From NCBI GenBank assembly GCA_041398825.1, contig JAWKTX010000021.1, forward strand, positions 16,629 through 80,628: 64,000 nt of DNA, given 5' to 3'. Below, in pieces: positions 26,856 to 35,723 of the stretch. The notes under the pieces are model-generated. The model saw only the letters and a list, made by a program, of their open reading frames with translations. It was not told the origin of the DNA and made no database searches. The DNA is from Planctomycetaceae bacterium (GTDB lineage Bacteria; Planctomycetota; Planctomycetia; Planctomycetales; Planctomycetaceae). The position numbers were made by a program, and so were the translations under genes. Within the stretch, counting starts at the first letter, position 1. Each line of letters begins with the position of its first letter.

Positions 26856-27156
26856 CAATATTCGCTCCGGCCGCTTTAAGCCGTTGATTTCACTGAATTG
26901 AGAAGAAGCCCATCCGCATTCTCGCCTGCGACGGAGCGCCGATCATATCAAACCCAACACGAATGAGAATCATGCAGACAACCGGGAATCCCGACGGAAT
27001 CGACTTTGCCATCTCCGGATATTCCCATTCGTACAAGCTGGATCAACGGATTGTGGGATGGATACATTTCCGGGATACCGGTGAGGCTCCCGCTGAAAAA
27101 CCATTTGAGTCTGTTGTTTCCGCTGAATTCTCCCACAATGCCAGAAAGAGGGCTGG
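26856..27156. other. 301-bp divergent promoter region
   Basis: Lies between moxR (minus) and the ABC transporter gene (plus). A short plus-strand frame at 26963-27160 has no protein-like features and overlaps the transporter start; I consider the region regulatory. No specific site is recognised. Confidence 0.4.
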
Positions 27157-28854
27157 ATGAAAAAAGGCAGCCGTTTTACCGCACGAACATTACGGCGGTT
27201 CAATGATTTTTGTCGAGCCTGCAGCTTGAGGGGCATCATTTCGCATCTGAGTCGCAGATGGAAGCATGTTGGCACGATTGCGGTTTTCACTTGCTGGTGC
27301 GTCACGCAGCTTCAGCCAGCAAAGTCAGATGAAGGGCTGCAACGCGTTCTTCAGCGAGGAACTCTGATCTGGGGCGCTGATCAGGAGGGTGGCGGGCCTT
27401 TTGTCTATCCGAAACCGGATGACCCGACTCAGCTTCAGGGGTTTGAAGTGGAACTGGCCGATCTGATCGCCAAACACCTTGGTGTCCAGGCACAGTTTGC
27501 TCAGGGACAGTGGGACAAACTTCCCGATCTCATGGACCGCGGAGACATCGATATTGTTCTGAATGGATTCGAATGGACGCGCAGCCGATCGGCCCGCTAT
27601 GGAACTTCAGTTCCCTATTACATTTATGAACTGCAACTGCTCGGCAGAAAGTCCGATACCAGCCTGAAATCCTGGGACGATTTACTAAAGCCTTACAATG
27701 GCAGAAAACGAAAGGTGTCCGTTCTGGGAGGGGCTGCCGCTCAGGATTTTATTGAGCAGTTCGCCGGGGATCGCGTTGACATCGCTCTTTTCGAAGGTGT
27801 CACTGATGCAATGGAAGCAACAGAACTGGGGCTGAGTTCCATCGATGCGAATCTGCAGGATCTTCCCATCTGGATGTTCTATGCGGATGGCTTCGCTGAC
27901 CTGCAGCCGGTCGGAGCCCCGGTGGGTCGAGGATACTACGTCGCGCTGACTCGGAAGTCAGATACGGACCTGCTGAAGGCTGTAAATCAAGTGATCGTTC
28001 AGGCACTTCAGGACGGAACCTTGCGACGCATCTTTTCGAAGTATCGCATCTGGAACGAAACGCAGTCGATGCGAGGTCTGGAGGTCGATTCTGCCGGCAG
28101 TTTCTTCGTCCCTTCTGTTGATGACACCGGCAAAGATCCCGAAGCAGAAGAACAGGAATCGTTTCAGCAAAGTGGCGGCTGGCAGGTCATTCGAGATCGT
28201 GGTGGACTGCTGGTCGAATCCGCCGGCATGACGGTTCTTCTTTCAGTCACCGCCATGCCACTTGCCGTACTGACAGGACTTCTGATGGCACTGGCTCGAT
28301 TGTATGGCCCCTGGTACCTGCGCGTTCCGGCGACAATGTATGTTGAGCTGGTGCGCGGAACGCCGCTGGTTCTTCAGTTGTATCTCATCTATTTCCTCGT
28401 ACCCAAACTTCTGGACATGCTGTTGCCCGGCTCCGGACTGAGCATCAACGCATTTTCAGCGGCAGTCGCTGGTCTGGCCATTAACTATTCCGCCTATGAA
28501 GCAGAGATATATCGAGGCGGAATTCAGTCTATTCCAAGAGGCCAGATGGAAGCAGCCCTGTCTCTTGGCATGTCACAGTCACTTGCGCTACGGCGAATCA
28601 TTATTCCGCAGGCGACACGCCTGTGCCTGCCTCCCATGACAAACGATTTTATCGCCTTATTCAAGGATACCGCTGTCTGCAGTGTTATCACTGTGGTGGA
28701 ACTTTCAAAGCAGTATTACATTCAGGCACGCAGCGCAGGAGCCATCGTTGAACTGGGTCTATTGACCGCACTCCTTTATCTGGCGATGAGCTATCCGTTA
28801 TCCGTTCTGACCAGTCGACTCGAAAAACAGCTTGGCCAGGAGAAACGCGGATGA
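27157..28854 (+). CDS. amino-acid ABC transporter: substrate-binding protein fused to permease
   Basis: 565 residues from ATG 27157 behind AGAGGGCTGG. After a signal/anchor (~35-52) comes a PBP family 3 domain (~60-300: RVLQRGTLIWGADQEGGGPFVY ... GFEVELADLIAKHLG ... GDIDIVLNGFEWT). A linker then joins a permease domain (~350-565) with the EAA loop EAALSLGMSQSLALRRIIIPQA and GTPLVLQLYLIYFLVP. The fusion is like those in Firmicutes glutamine-type transporters (GlnP). The ATPase gene overlaps by 4 bp. Substrate: polar or glutamine-like amino acid, by family only. Confidence 0.9.
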   Translation: MKKGSRFTARTLRRFNDFCRACSLRGIISHLSRRWKHVGTIAVFTCWCVTQLQPAKSDEGLQRVLQRGTLIWGADQEGGGPFVYPKPDDPTQLQGFEVELADLIAKHLGVQAQFAQGQWDKLPDLMDRGDIDIVLNGFEWTRSRSARYGTSVPYYIYELQLLGRKSDTSLKSWDDLLKPYNGRKRKVSVLGGAAAQDFIEQFAGDRVDIALFEGVTDAMEATELGLSSIDANLQDLPIWMFYADGFADLQPVGAPVGRGYYVALTRKSDTDLLKAVNQVIVQALQDGTLRRIFSKYRIWNETQSMRGLEVDSAGSFFVPSVDDTGKDPEAEEQESFQQSGGWQVIRDRGGLLVESAGMTVLLSVTAMPLAVLTGLLMALARLYGPWYLRVPATMYVELVRGTPLVLQLYLIYFLVPKLLDMLLPGSGLSINAFSAAVAGLAINYSAYEAEIYRGGIQSIPRGQMEAALSLGMSQSLALRRIIIPQATRLCLPPMTNDFIALFKDTAVCSVITVVELSKQYYIQARSAGAIVELGLLTALLYLAMSYPLSVLTSRLEKQLGQEKRG

Positions 28855-29585
28855 TCGAACTGAACAACATTACCAAACGCTATCAGCAGCAGGAGGTACT
28901 TCGCGGGGTGACTCTGAATGTGGCGGAAGGCGAAGTCTGCGTGCTTCTGGGTCCATCAGGGGGTGGCAAAAGCACGCTTCTGCGCACAATCAACGGACTC
29001 GAATCCTTCGACGGTGGTACTATTCGTGTGGGTGAAATCACGCTGCATGCCGCCCCGGGGCCAACCCGCGAATTCGCGCTGAAAGAAATTCGGAAACGCG
29101 TTGGAATGGTGTTCCAGCAGTTTAATCTGTTTCCGCATCGGACCGTTCTTGAAAACGTGATCGAAGCGCCCATTCAAGTGTTGAAGCAACCGCGTGAACA
29201 GGCAATTTCAAACGCTCGCCATCTGCTGGGCCGAGTGGGAATGCTGGCGAAAGCGGATGCACGCCCAACCTCACTTTCGGGAGGGCAGCAGCAACGTGTC
29301 GCAATCGCCCGAACACTGGCCATGAATCCCGAGGCCATTCTTTTCGATGAACCCACCAGCGCGCTCGATCCGCAAACCACGGCCGAAGTCACTGCTGTGA
29401 TGACAGACCTTGCAGCCACAGGTCAGCGCATGATCGTGGTCACCCACGCGATGACGTTTGCACGAACCGTCGCTCACCGAATTCACATTCTGCATGCAGG
29501 TCGGATCGCGGAGTCAGGTTCGCCCGAACAGATTTTTGAAGATCCAAAGGAAGCCGTCACAAAGGAATTCCTCAAGAAATGCTGA
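28851..29585 (+). CDS. amino-acid ABC transporter ATP-binding protein (GlnQ-like)
   Basis: 244 residues, overlapping the fused permease by ATGA. Walker A GPSGGGKST (res ~34-42), Q-loop FQQFNLF, signature LSGGQQQRVAIAR, Walker B AILFDEPTSALD, and H-loop VTHAM are intact. Length and motifs fit polar amino-acid uptake ATPases (GlnQ/HisP type). It energises the transporter encoded just upstream and is convergent with proA (72 bp apart). Confidence 0.95.
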   Translation: MIELNNITKRYQQQEVLRGVTLNVAEGEVCVLLGPSGGGKSTLLRTINGLESFDGGTIRVGEITLHAAPGPTREFALKEIRKRVGMVFQQFNLFPHRTVLENVIEAPIQVLKQPREQAISNARHLLGRVGMLAKADARPTSLSGGQQQRVAIARTLAMNPEAILFDEPTSALDPQTTAEVTAVMTDLAATGQRMIVVTHAMTFARTVAHRIHILHAGRIAESGSPEQIFEDPKEAVTKEFLKKC

Positions 29586-29657
29586 CACGTCTGATCACCA
29601 GCCGACTGATATTCGCCGTTTGACGCCATGTTTGTGTCGGCCTTGTTCGGTGACCGT

Positions 29658-30914
29658 CTATCGGACCTGCCCGGTCCCGCGAACGACGTACTTGTAGCTT
29701 GTGATTTCCCGAAGTCCACAGGGGCCACGGGCGTGAAAGCGGTCGGTACTGATGCCGATTTCTGCCCCCAGACCAAATTCGCCACCGTCGTTAAATCGCG
29801 TACTGGCATTGATCATGACGGCTGATGAATCCACCTTTCGCTCAAACGCCTGAGCTGCATTCAGGTCACTGGTCACGATAGCCTCGGTGTGTCCCGACCC
29901 AAAACGCCGAATATGTTCGACCGCCTCATCCAGAGAATCAACGATCTTTACTGACAGAATCAGCGCCAGATACTCCGTCGAATAGTCTTCGTCCGTCGCA
30001 GCAACTGCCCCGGCTACAAGTGGCTGGCTGCGTTCGCAACATCGCAGTTCCACACCACGATCCTGCAGAGCTTTCACGACGGCGGGCATGACTCCCTCCA
30101 CCGCATCCCTGTGGATCAGCAGTGTTTCGGCGGCATTGCAGACACCTGGTCGCTGGCACTTACTGTTAGTCGTAATATCGACGGACATCTGCACATCTGC
30201 AGATGCATCCAGATAAACGTGACAAATGCCATCGAAATGCTTGATGACCGGCATCGTGGCTTCGGCGGTGACGCGTTCAATCAGTGATCGTCCGCCCCGG
30301 GGAATCGTGACGTCTATCAGTTGCCCCATTTTCAGAAACTGCCCCACGGCTTCACGGTCCGTCGTGGAGACAAGCTGAACGGCATGTTCAGGCAACCCCG
30401 CCTTCTTCAGGCAATCCAGCAGGACCTGCTGAAGAGCCTGATTACTGTGAAATGCTTCTTTGCCGCCACGCAGGATGACCGCGTTGCCAGCCTTCACGCA
30501 AATGGCAGCCGCATCAATTGTAACGTTGGGACGCGATTCGTAGATGAAAAAGACAACACCAAGCGGAACACGGATCTTTTCAATCTGCAGACCATTCGGA
30601 CGCCTTCCGCCTTCGATCACCTCGCCAACAGGGTCCGGTAACGCAGCAATCTGAAGCACCGCGTCTGCCAGCGACTGCAGTCGATCGGGAGTTAGTCGAA
30701 GTCGATCCAGCATTGCATCACTGAGCCCATCGGCCCTGCCCTGTGCGAGATCTTTTTCATTGGCGGTTACAATGTCTTCCGTTCGCCTGACCAGCTCTTC
30801 GGCAACGGTCAACAGCCACCGATGTCGATCCCGACCCGTGACTTCCGCCAGTGCAGTTGCGGCTTTGCGAGCGTTTGTTGCGACAGCCTGAGTGTACTCC
30901 TGCAATGAACTCAT
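29658..30914 (-). CDS. proA: gamma-glutamyl phosphate reductase
   Basis: 418 residues, the usual ProA length. The second enzyme of proline synthesis: NADPH-dependent reduction of gamma-glutamyl phosphate to glutamate semialdehyde. The catalytic cysteine lies in KCQRPGVCNAAETLL, preceded by FIYESRPNVTIDAAAICVKAGN and followed by TRFNDGGEFGLGAEIGIST. The ATG is 3 bp after the stop of the CNB-like gene, so gdhA, the CNB gene and proA look like one operon joining glutamate formation to proline synthesis. No proB is in the window. Confidence 0.96.
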   Translation of the reverse strand: MSSLQEYTQAVATNARKAATALAEVTGRDRHRWLLTVAEELVRRTEDIVTANEKDLAQGRADGLSDAMLDRLRLTPDRLQSLADAVLQIAALPDPVGEVIEGGRRPNGLQIEKIRVPLGVVFFIYESRPNVTIDAAAICVKAGNAVILRGGKEAFHSNQALQQVLLDCLKKAGLPEHAVQLVSTTDREAVGQFLKMGQLIDVTIPRGGRSLIERVTAEATMPVIKHFDGICHVYLDASADVQMSVDITTNSKCQRPGVCNAAETLLIHRDAVEGVMPAVVKALQDRGVELRCCERSQPLVAGAVAATDEDYSTEYLALILSVKIVDSLDEAVEHIRRFGSGHTEAIVTSDLNAAQAFERKVDSSAVMINASTRFNDGGEFGLGAEIGISTDRFHARGPCGLREITSYKYVVRGTGQVR

Positions 30915-30917
30915 AAT

Positions 30918-31439
30918 TCAGAGGTTCCAGTTGGAATAGACGACCGAACGAAAATTCTGCCATTCGTTCTGGCGGTGCGGTTGTTCATGATTTTCAACGA
31001 ATTCACAAATCCATTCGTCCATCCGGCGCAGGCGATCAGACAGCACTGCTGCAATATGACTGACAATCCGGAAAGAAGCTGTCGGATGCGATTCGGCAAG
31101 TTTCAGAAAATCTTCCCGTGTCCAGGTGCAGACGGCCACTTCAGAGACTGCACGAACGGTTGCTGAATGTGGTGCACTGCGTACGAATGACATCTCGCCG
31201 AATGTATCCCCCGTGCGTAATTCGTCCAGCACCCGTTCGCTGCGATCGGAGGCTGTTCGGATCACTCGACAGCTGCCCTGCAGGATTATCCACAGGGCCT
31301 GAATTGACTTCCCTTCATGAAGAATCGTTGCACCGGCGTCGAACTTCATCGTTGTCATATCAGAAGTAATCAGCGTCGCTTCGGATTCGGAGATACCATT
31401 GAACAATGGCAACTGTCGAAGACTGGATGGCGTCATCAT
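30918..31439 (-). CDS. cyclic-nucleotide-binding-like domain protein without DNA-binding domain
   Basis: 173 residues from ATG 31439 (GGGAGG lies 14 nt upstream; a start at 31493 would overlap gdhA). A single CAP-like beta-barrel: LPLFNGISESEATLI, GATILHEGKSIQALWIILQGSCRV, then GDTFGEMSFVRSAPHSATVRAV. The phosphate-binding cassette keeps the Glu of GE but has His-Ser where the cassette Arg normally lies, so binding of a cyclic nucleotide is doubtful. No helix-turn-helix follows; the C-terminus is a helix with several His and Trp. Located between gdhA and proA in an apparent operon, so it may modulate glutamate metabolism at protein level; that is inference. Confidence 0.8.
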   Translation of the reverse strand: MMTPSSLRQLPLFNGISESEATLITSDMTTMKFDAGATILHEGKSIQALWIILQGSCRVIRTASDRSERVLDELRTGDTFGEMSFVRSAPHSATVRAVSEVAVCTWTREDFLKLAESHPTASFRIVSHIAAVLSDRLRRMDEWICEFVENHEQPHRQNEWQNFRSVVYSNWNL

Positions 31440-31446
31440 AATGTTC

Positions 31447-32679
31447 TCAAATTCCTCCCAGCACGGTTGCCCGGCCGACACGACCAATACCAACCAGGTA
31501 TGCGGCTGTCCGTAACGGAATCTTCTTTTCCTGTGCGATCGTCCACACTTTGTTGAAGCTGGCCGTCATGGTTTTCTCAAGTTCTTCACGCACGCGGCTC
31601 AGATCCCAGCGGAAGTACTGCTGATTCTGGACCCATTCAAAATAGCTGACCGTGACCCCTCCGGCATTTGCCAGAATGTCCGGTAAGACCACCACTTCCC
31701 GCTGGCGGAAAATCATATCTGCTTCCGGAGTCACTGGTCCGTTCGCCGCCTCGACAATGTATCTCGCCTTGATGTTGTTCGCATTTTCAGCGGTAATGAC
31801 ACCGCCCAGGGCTGCTGGAATTAACACATCCACGTCCAGTTCAAGAAGCTGCTCGTTGCTGATGGATTCCCCTCCATCAAAACCAGCCAGACTGCCCTTT
31901 TGTCGAACATGAGCCAGGGCTGCAGCAATATCAATGCCGTTTTTATTCTGAATACCGCCACTCACATCAGAGATGGAAACGACTTTACCTCCACCTCCGT
32001 GCAGATACTCCGCAGTAAACGTACCAACATTGCCAAATCCCTGAATCGCTATCGTCGCGTTCTCCAGCGAACGTCCGAATTTCCGAAGCAGGGCCTGCGT
32101 GACAATTCCAACTCCGCGTCCCGTTGCCTCTTCGCGGCCATCAGCACCGTGCAACTCTGTCGGCTTTCCCGTCACACATGCCGGATTGAAGCCATGATAT
32201 TTTTCGTATTGATTCATGATCCACGCCATCACCTGAGCGTTGGACCCCATATCCGGTGCCGGAATATCCTTATCCGGCCCGATCACATCGTGCGTAACGT
32301 CCACAAATTTTCTGGTCAGGCGTTCGAGTTCATCCGTCGATAGATCCTTCGGACGAACACAGATACCGCCCTTCGCGCCGCCATATGGAAGATTGACGAC
32401 AGCCGTTTTCCAGGTCATCAGCGAAGCCAGCGCAAGAACTTCATCAGCATTCACCTCATGATGGTACCGAAGCCCGCCCTTCATCGGCCCTCTTGCACTG
32501 TTGTGCTGGATGCGGTAGCCCACAAAGGTCGCGATATCCCCATTATCAAGCTTCATTGCAACCTGCACTTTGACCTCTCTTTCGGGGGTCAACAGCAGTG
32601 TTTTCATGTTTTGCGACAGATCCATCACCGACGCTGCTTCGTCAAAATAACGGCTGGCATCTTCAAATGCTCGGGACAT
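31447..32679 (-). CDS. gdhA: Glu/Leu/Phe/Val dehydrogenase, glutamate dehydrogenase type
   Basis: 410 residues from ATG 32679 behind AAAGG (the in-frame TTG at 32688 is rejected). ARGPMKGGLRYH and NLPYGGAKGGI carry the substrate-binding and catalytic Lys, GPDKDIPAPDMGSN the catalytic Asp, and GFGNVGTFTAEYL the NAD(P) fold. Length and motifs fit the hexameric ~420-residue class that interconverts glutamate with 2-oxoglutarate plus ammonia. First gene of gdhA-CNB-proA; the stop is 8 bp before the next ATG. Confidence 0.94.
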   Translation of the reverse strand: MSRAFEDASRYFDEAASVMDLSQNMKTLLLTPEREVKVQVAMKLDNGDIATFVGYRIQHNSARGPMKGGLRYHHEVNADEVLALASLMTWKTAVVNLPYGGAKGGICVRPKDLSTDELERLTRKFVDVTHDVIGPDKDIPAPDMGSNAQVMAWIMNQYEKYHGFNPACVTGKPTELHGADGREEATGRGVGIVTQALLRKFGRSLENATIAIQGFGNVGTFTAEYLHGGGGKVVSISDVSGGIQNKNGIDIAAALAHVRQKGSLAGFDGGESISNEQLLELDVDVLIPAALGGVITAENANNIKARYIVEAANGPVTPEADMIFRQREVVVLPDILANAGGVTVSYFEWVQNQQYFRWDLSRVREELEKTMTASFNKVWTIAQEKKIPLRTAAYLVGIGRVGRATVLGGI

Positions 32680-32780
32680 GATGAACAACCTTTTGCTGTT
32701 GTGGACGATCAGTTCTCACCACCAAACTTCAGGAATGCACGACTCGACACAGTGTGTATAGGCGAAACGGTCGCTTGTTT

Positions 32781-33980
32781 CTACCGGGCACGACTGAGCC
32801 GACCAGGATCCTGATTCCAGGTTCGCGGCGGGGATTGCACGAGATATGCGGCAATCGACCTTGCGTAAAGTGTTGTGCCGGCAGGCCCCAAAGCACCATC
32901 GTCCATCCAGAACAAAACTTCCGGTGTCTGCGATTGAAGAAACGACGCAGACGCATCCAGAAAACGGATGCCCTGCTGCTCGCAATAGGCAGCAAGCACA
33001 TCAAACGGAAGTCGGCTCGTCAGCGGCGTCGAACCGTTCAGCTGACACATGGATGCACATCCGATGTGTTCACTACCGGGCACAACCTGCCAGACACTCG
33101 GACAAGTTGTGACCAGCAATTGTGTGTCCGTGCCAGCCAGAGCCTTCTTCAAATGCACCAGAACACTCAAGGCATGGCGCACCTGAATACGAACATCAGG
33201 AGGATTATCAAGAGCCCATGCAATTGGACTGGAGCAGGTCGGCAAATCCGCTGCCACTGCCGAGGATGTCCGTAGGTAGTCGCGTGTCTTCTCCAGCATT
33301 AATGATACAACGGCCGAATTCCGGATGGTCTGAAGTACGCCATCGACACGAGGTATCGTATTCGGGTTCATTAGCGATTCATGCAGACACACTGGCGGTT
33401 GCCCGACTGTCTCCACATACAAACTACGGTATCTCGCGTCATCAGCAACGTCTGTCATATCAAAGTGCAGCACGATCAGATCCGGATCAAGTTCCTTCAA
33501 ACGATATTCGTACGCAAGCCATCCAAGAAGCGGGCAATACCCCGGAACACCACCGTTGACGACTTCGACATGCGCCGAAGTCGTCCCGGAGAGTAGTTTC
33601 TGAATTTGTCCGGGAAGCGTTGATTCCTGAGGTAAACGCGGCCCAAAGACCGTTTCGTCTCCCAGTACAAGAATTCGAAAAGTCCCCGCCGGTTTCGGCA
33701 CCGTCACTTCTGTTCCACGGGTTCCCAGCGAATTAATCTGATAACGAACCCGATTCCCGTTCACCGTGATCGACTTCTCAGCGCCAGGACGAAGTAGGTG
33801 GTGGTGCGTTTCTGATGGAATGAGCAGCGGCTGCATCGCACAGCTACTGCCACTGCAGACCCACGACGGAGTGTCCGGCATCTGCCGACGCAGATACAAC
33901 TCGGCCCCAGCTCCAGCGCTGGCAATGAGCAGAATCGCCGCCAGGATATGGCGGATCATTCGTATGGCGCGAGTGGTCAT
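32781..33980 (-). CDS. SGNH/GDSL hydrolase-like membrane-anchored protein, catalytic residues altered
   Basis: 399 residues. An N-terminal anchor (IRHILAAILLIASAGAGA) and then a SGNH fold beginning FRILVLGDETVFGPRLPQ: the block I position GDS is GDE, so the nucleophile Ser is replaced. The later block VNGGVPGYCPLLGWLAYE fits block II. Where block III Asn is expected the sequence is LHFDMTDVADD, and a C-terminal GIRFLDASASF has Asp but no obvious block V DxxH. Probably a non-catalytic or altered esterase-like protein in the periplasm. ATG 33959 is an alternative start. Sits between gdhA and the sulfatase, all on the minus strand; no operon link is obvious. Confidence 0.7.
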   Translation of the reverse strand: MTTRAIRMIRHILAAILLIASAGAGAELYLRRQMPDTPSWVCSGSSCAMQPLLIPSETHHHLLRPGAEKSITVNGNRVRYQINSLGTRGTEVTVPKPAGTFRILVLGDETVFGPRLPQESTLPGQIQKLLSGTTSAHVEVVNGGVPGYCPLLGWLAYEYRLKELDPDLIVLHFDMTDVADDARYRSLYVETVGQPPVCLHESLMNPNTIPRVDGVLQTIRNSAVVSLMLEKTRDYLRTSSAVAADLPTCSSPIAWALDNPPDVRIQVRHALSVLVHLKKALAGTDTQLLVTTCPSVWQVVPGSEHIGCASMCQLNGSTPLTSRLPFDVLAAYCEQQGIRFLDASASFLQSQTPEVLFWMDDGALGPAGTTLYARSIAAYLVQSPPRTWNQDPGRLSRAR

Positions 33981-34175
33981 GCAAGGGCTTCAGTCAGTTC
34001 CAACCGGGAATTTCTCCAGTATCGGCCGGGCAGTTTACGGAGCATACGCGAAATGGCTCAAGATGGATTCGCGCGAAGGATCGCGCGGCAACCAGTTTTC
34101 CGGTATCCGCGTGCACTTTTGTGCCCATCACACGCATCAATTCACGCTGATTCCGTTCGGATCGCGGGTTTCAGC

Positions 34176-35723
34176 TCATTTCCCTTCGCTCGCCCACTTC
34201 TTCATTAATCGAATGTTTTTCAGGGTGATGTCCTCTTCATTCGAATTCTGATTCAGTCCCTTTGCAACGCGGGCCGTGGTGTAGACAGACATATCACTGT
34301 CATACATGGCCATGGATTCCGGGCCGTGATCGTTGGTGTCCATCTGCCACTGTTCGAGACGCTCTCGAAGATTCTTCAGCGCATCTGCGTGCATCGGGCT
34401 GCCTGCCAGATTGATGAGATTCCAGCGATCCTGCTTCCAGGCATAGAGTTCCTCCACCGGGCGTTCTTCTGAAAAAAGAAGACGCTCTGACAATTCACTC
34501 AGTTCACCGTTGCTGTGCAAGCGGCGCAGGGTCTGGATGATGGACTTACCATCCTTGTACGCATTCGGCTGCAGATGTGGTCTTTGCGGCAGAAAGTTTC
34601 GAATGTAGAGATAATCATTTGTCCGCACGCTGCGAATGTAGTCGACGGTTTCGTCACAACGATCGCGTGCTGCAAATACTGCAGTCCGAGTCTGATATTC
34701 CGTTGAGAACACGTCCTGCCCCTGCATCCACGCGGGCACATCAAGCCCTGCCGCACCGAGCGAAATTGCAGCCATGTCGATATGTTCAATTAAATCATCT
34801 CGAACTCTGCCCGCCGGAATCCCCGGGCCGCGCACAATAAACGGCACATGGGTACCTTCGTTGTATAAGAACTGTTTACCACGAGCGTGACTGATCCCAT
34901 GATCGGTCATAAAGATGATGAGGGTTTGATCCAGAATTCCCTCGTCGCGCAGTCGCTGAATCACTTTTCCCACATGCTGATCAGTGAAGCGAACAGTATC
35001 CAGATAAGCCGCCCAATCCTGCAGCAGGACAGGATCCCGAGGATAATAGGGAGGCAGAGTGACACTTTCAGAGTCTATACACCCACCAAACTCTTCTTCC
35101 GCCTTCTGCTGAAGCGATGCTGCCGCGGTAGAAGTTCCGCCACGTAGTTTTCCTCCTGCCAGCTGGACCTGCATAAAGAATGGCTGGTCAGCTCCGCGCC
35201 CCTCCCAATCGTTGTCGTCATAGACCGAGGTGTCCCATTCGAAGTTGTAGTCGGTTTTTCCGAGGCCAGCTCCTGGCTTCTTCTTTCTGGATGCTGGCTT
35301 GTTCGCCTTCAAACCATTTCCAATGCAGGTGTAGTAACCGGCTCGCTGAAAGATCGCGGGAACAACTTCGATCCCTTCGGGCAAATGGATTCGAAGTTCA
35401 CCACGACCACTTCGATGATGGTGTGCCCCGATGCTGGTCTGATACATCCCGGTGATGAATGCTGATCGACAGGGAGAACAAACAGGTGCAGTGACAAATG
35501 CATTCGTAAATCTGACTCCCTCGGCAGCAAGCTGATCAACCGCAGGCGTCTGGATAAGATCTTCGCCATAACATGAAAAATTGGCTGACATATCGTCAAC
35601 AACGATCCACAGAATGTTCGGTCGATCGGACGCGGACGCCGCCGTTGGCAGACTCACGATCAGACTTAAGACAGCGACAGAGATGGCTTGCGGCCAGTTG
35701 ATCTTCAGAATCTGGTTTTTCAT
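34176..35723 (-). CDS. secreted FGly-type sulfatase
   Basis: 515 residues with a signal peptide (MKNQILKINWPQAISVAVLSLI...). The sulfatase signature C-x-P-x-R is present as VCSPCRSAFITGM, where the first Cys would be converted to formylglycine by FGE. Metal residues are visible in NILWIVVDDMS (N-terminal Asp pair) and IFMTDHGISHARGK. The C-terminal subdomain is as in exported planctomycete sulfatases acting on sulfated polysaccharides. Its start overlaps the stop of the upstream kinase by 4 bp, an unexpected coupling. Substrate unknown. Confidence 0.92.
   Translation of the reverse strand: MKNQILKINWPQAISVAVLSLIVSLPTAASASDRPNILWIVVDDMSANFSCYGEDLIQTPAVDQLAAEGVRFTNAFVTAPVCSPCRSAFITGMYQTSIGAHHHRSGRGELRIHLPEGIEVVPAIFQRAGYYTCIGNGLKANKPASRKKKPGAGLGKTDYNFEWDTSVYDDNDWEGRGADQPFFMQVQLAGGKLRGGTSTAAASLQQKAEEEFGGCIDSESVTLPPYYPRDPVLLQDWAAYLDTVRFTDQHVGKVIQRLRDEGILDQTLIIFMTDHGISHARGKQFLYNEGTHVPFIVRGPGIPAGRVRDDLIEHIDMAAISLGAAGLDVPAWMQGQDVFSTEYQTRTAVFAARDRCDETVDYIRSVRTNDYLYIRNFLPQRPHLQPNAYKDGKSIIQTLRRLHSNGELSELSERLLFSEERPVEELYAWKQDRWNLINLAGSPMHADALKNLRERLEQWQMDTNDHGPESMAMYDSDMSVYTTARVAKGLNQNSNEEDITLKNIRLMKKWASEGK

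Noticed and set aside
26963..27160. 65-codon plus-strand frame before the ABC transporter
   Set aside because: Overlaps the ABC transporter start and has no ribosome site of its own.
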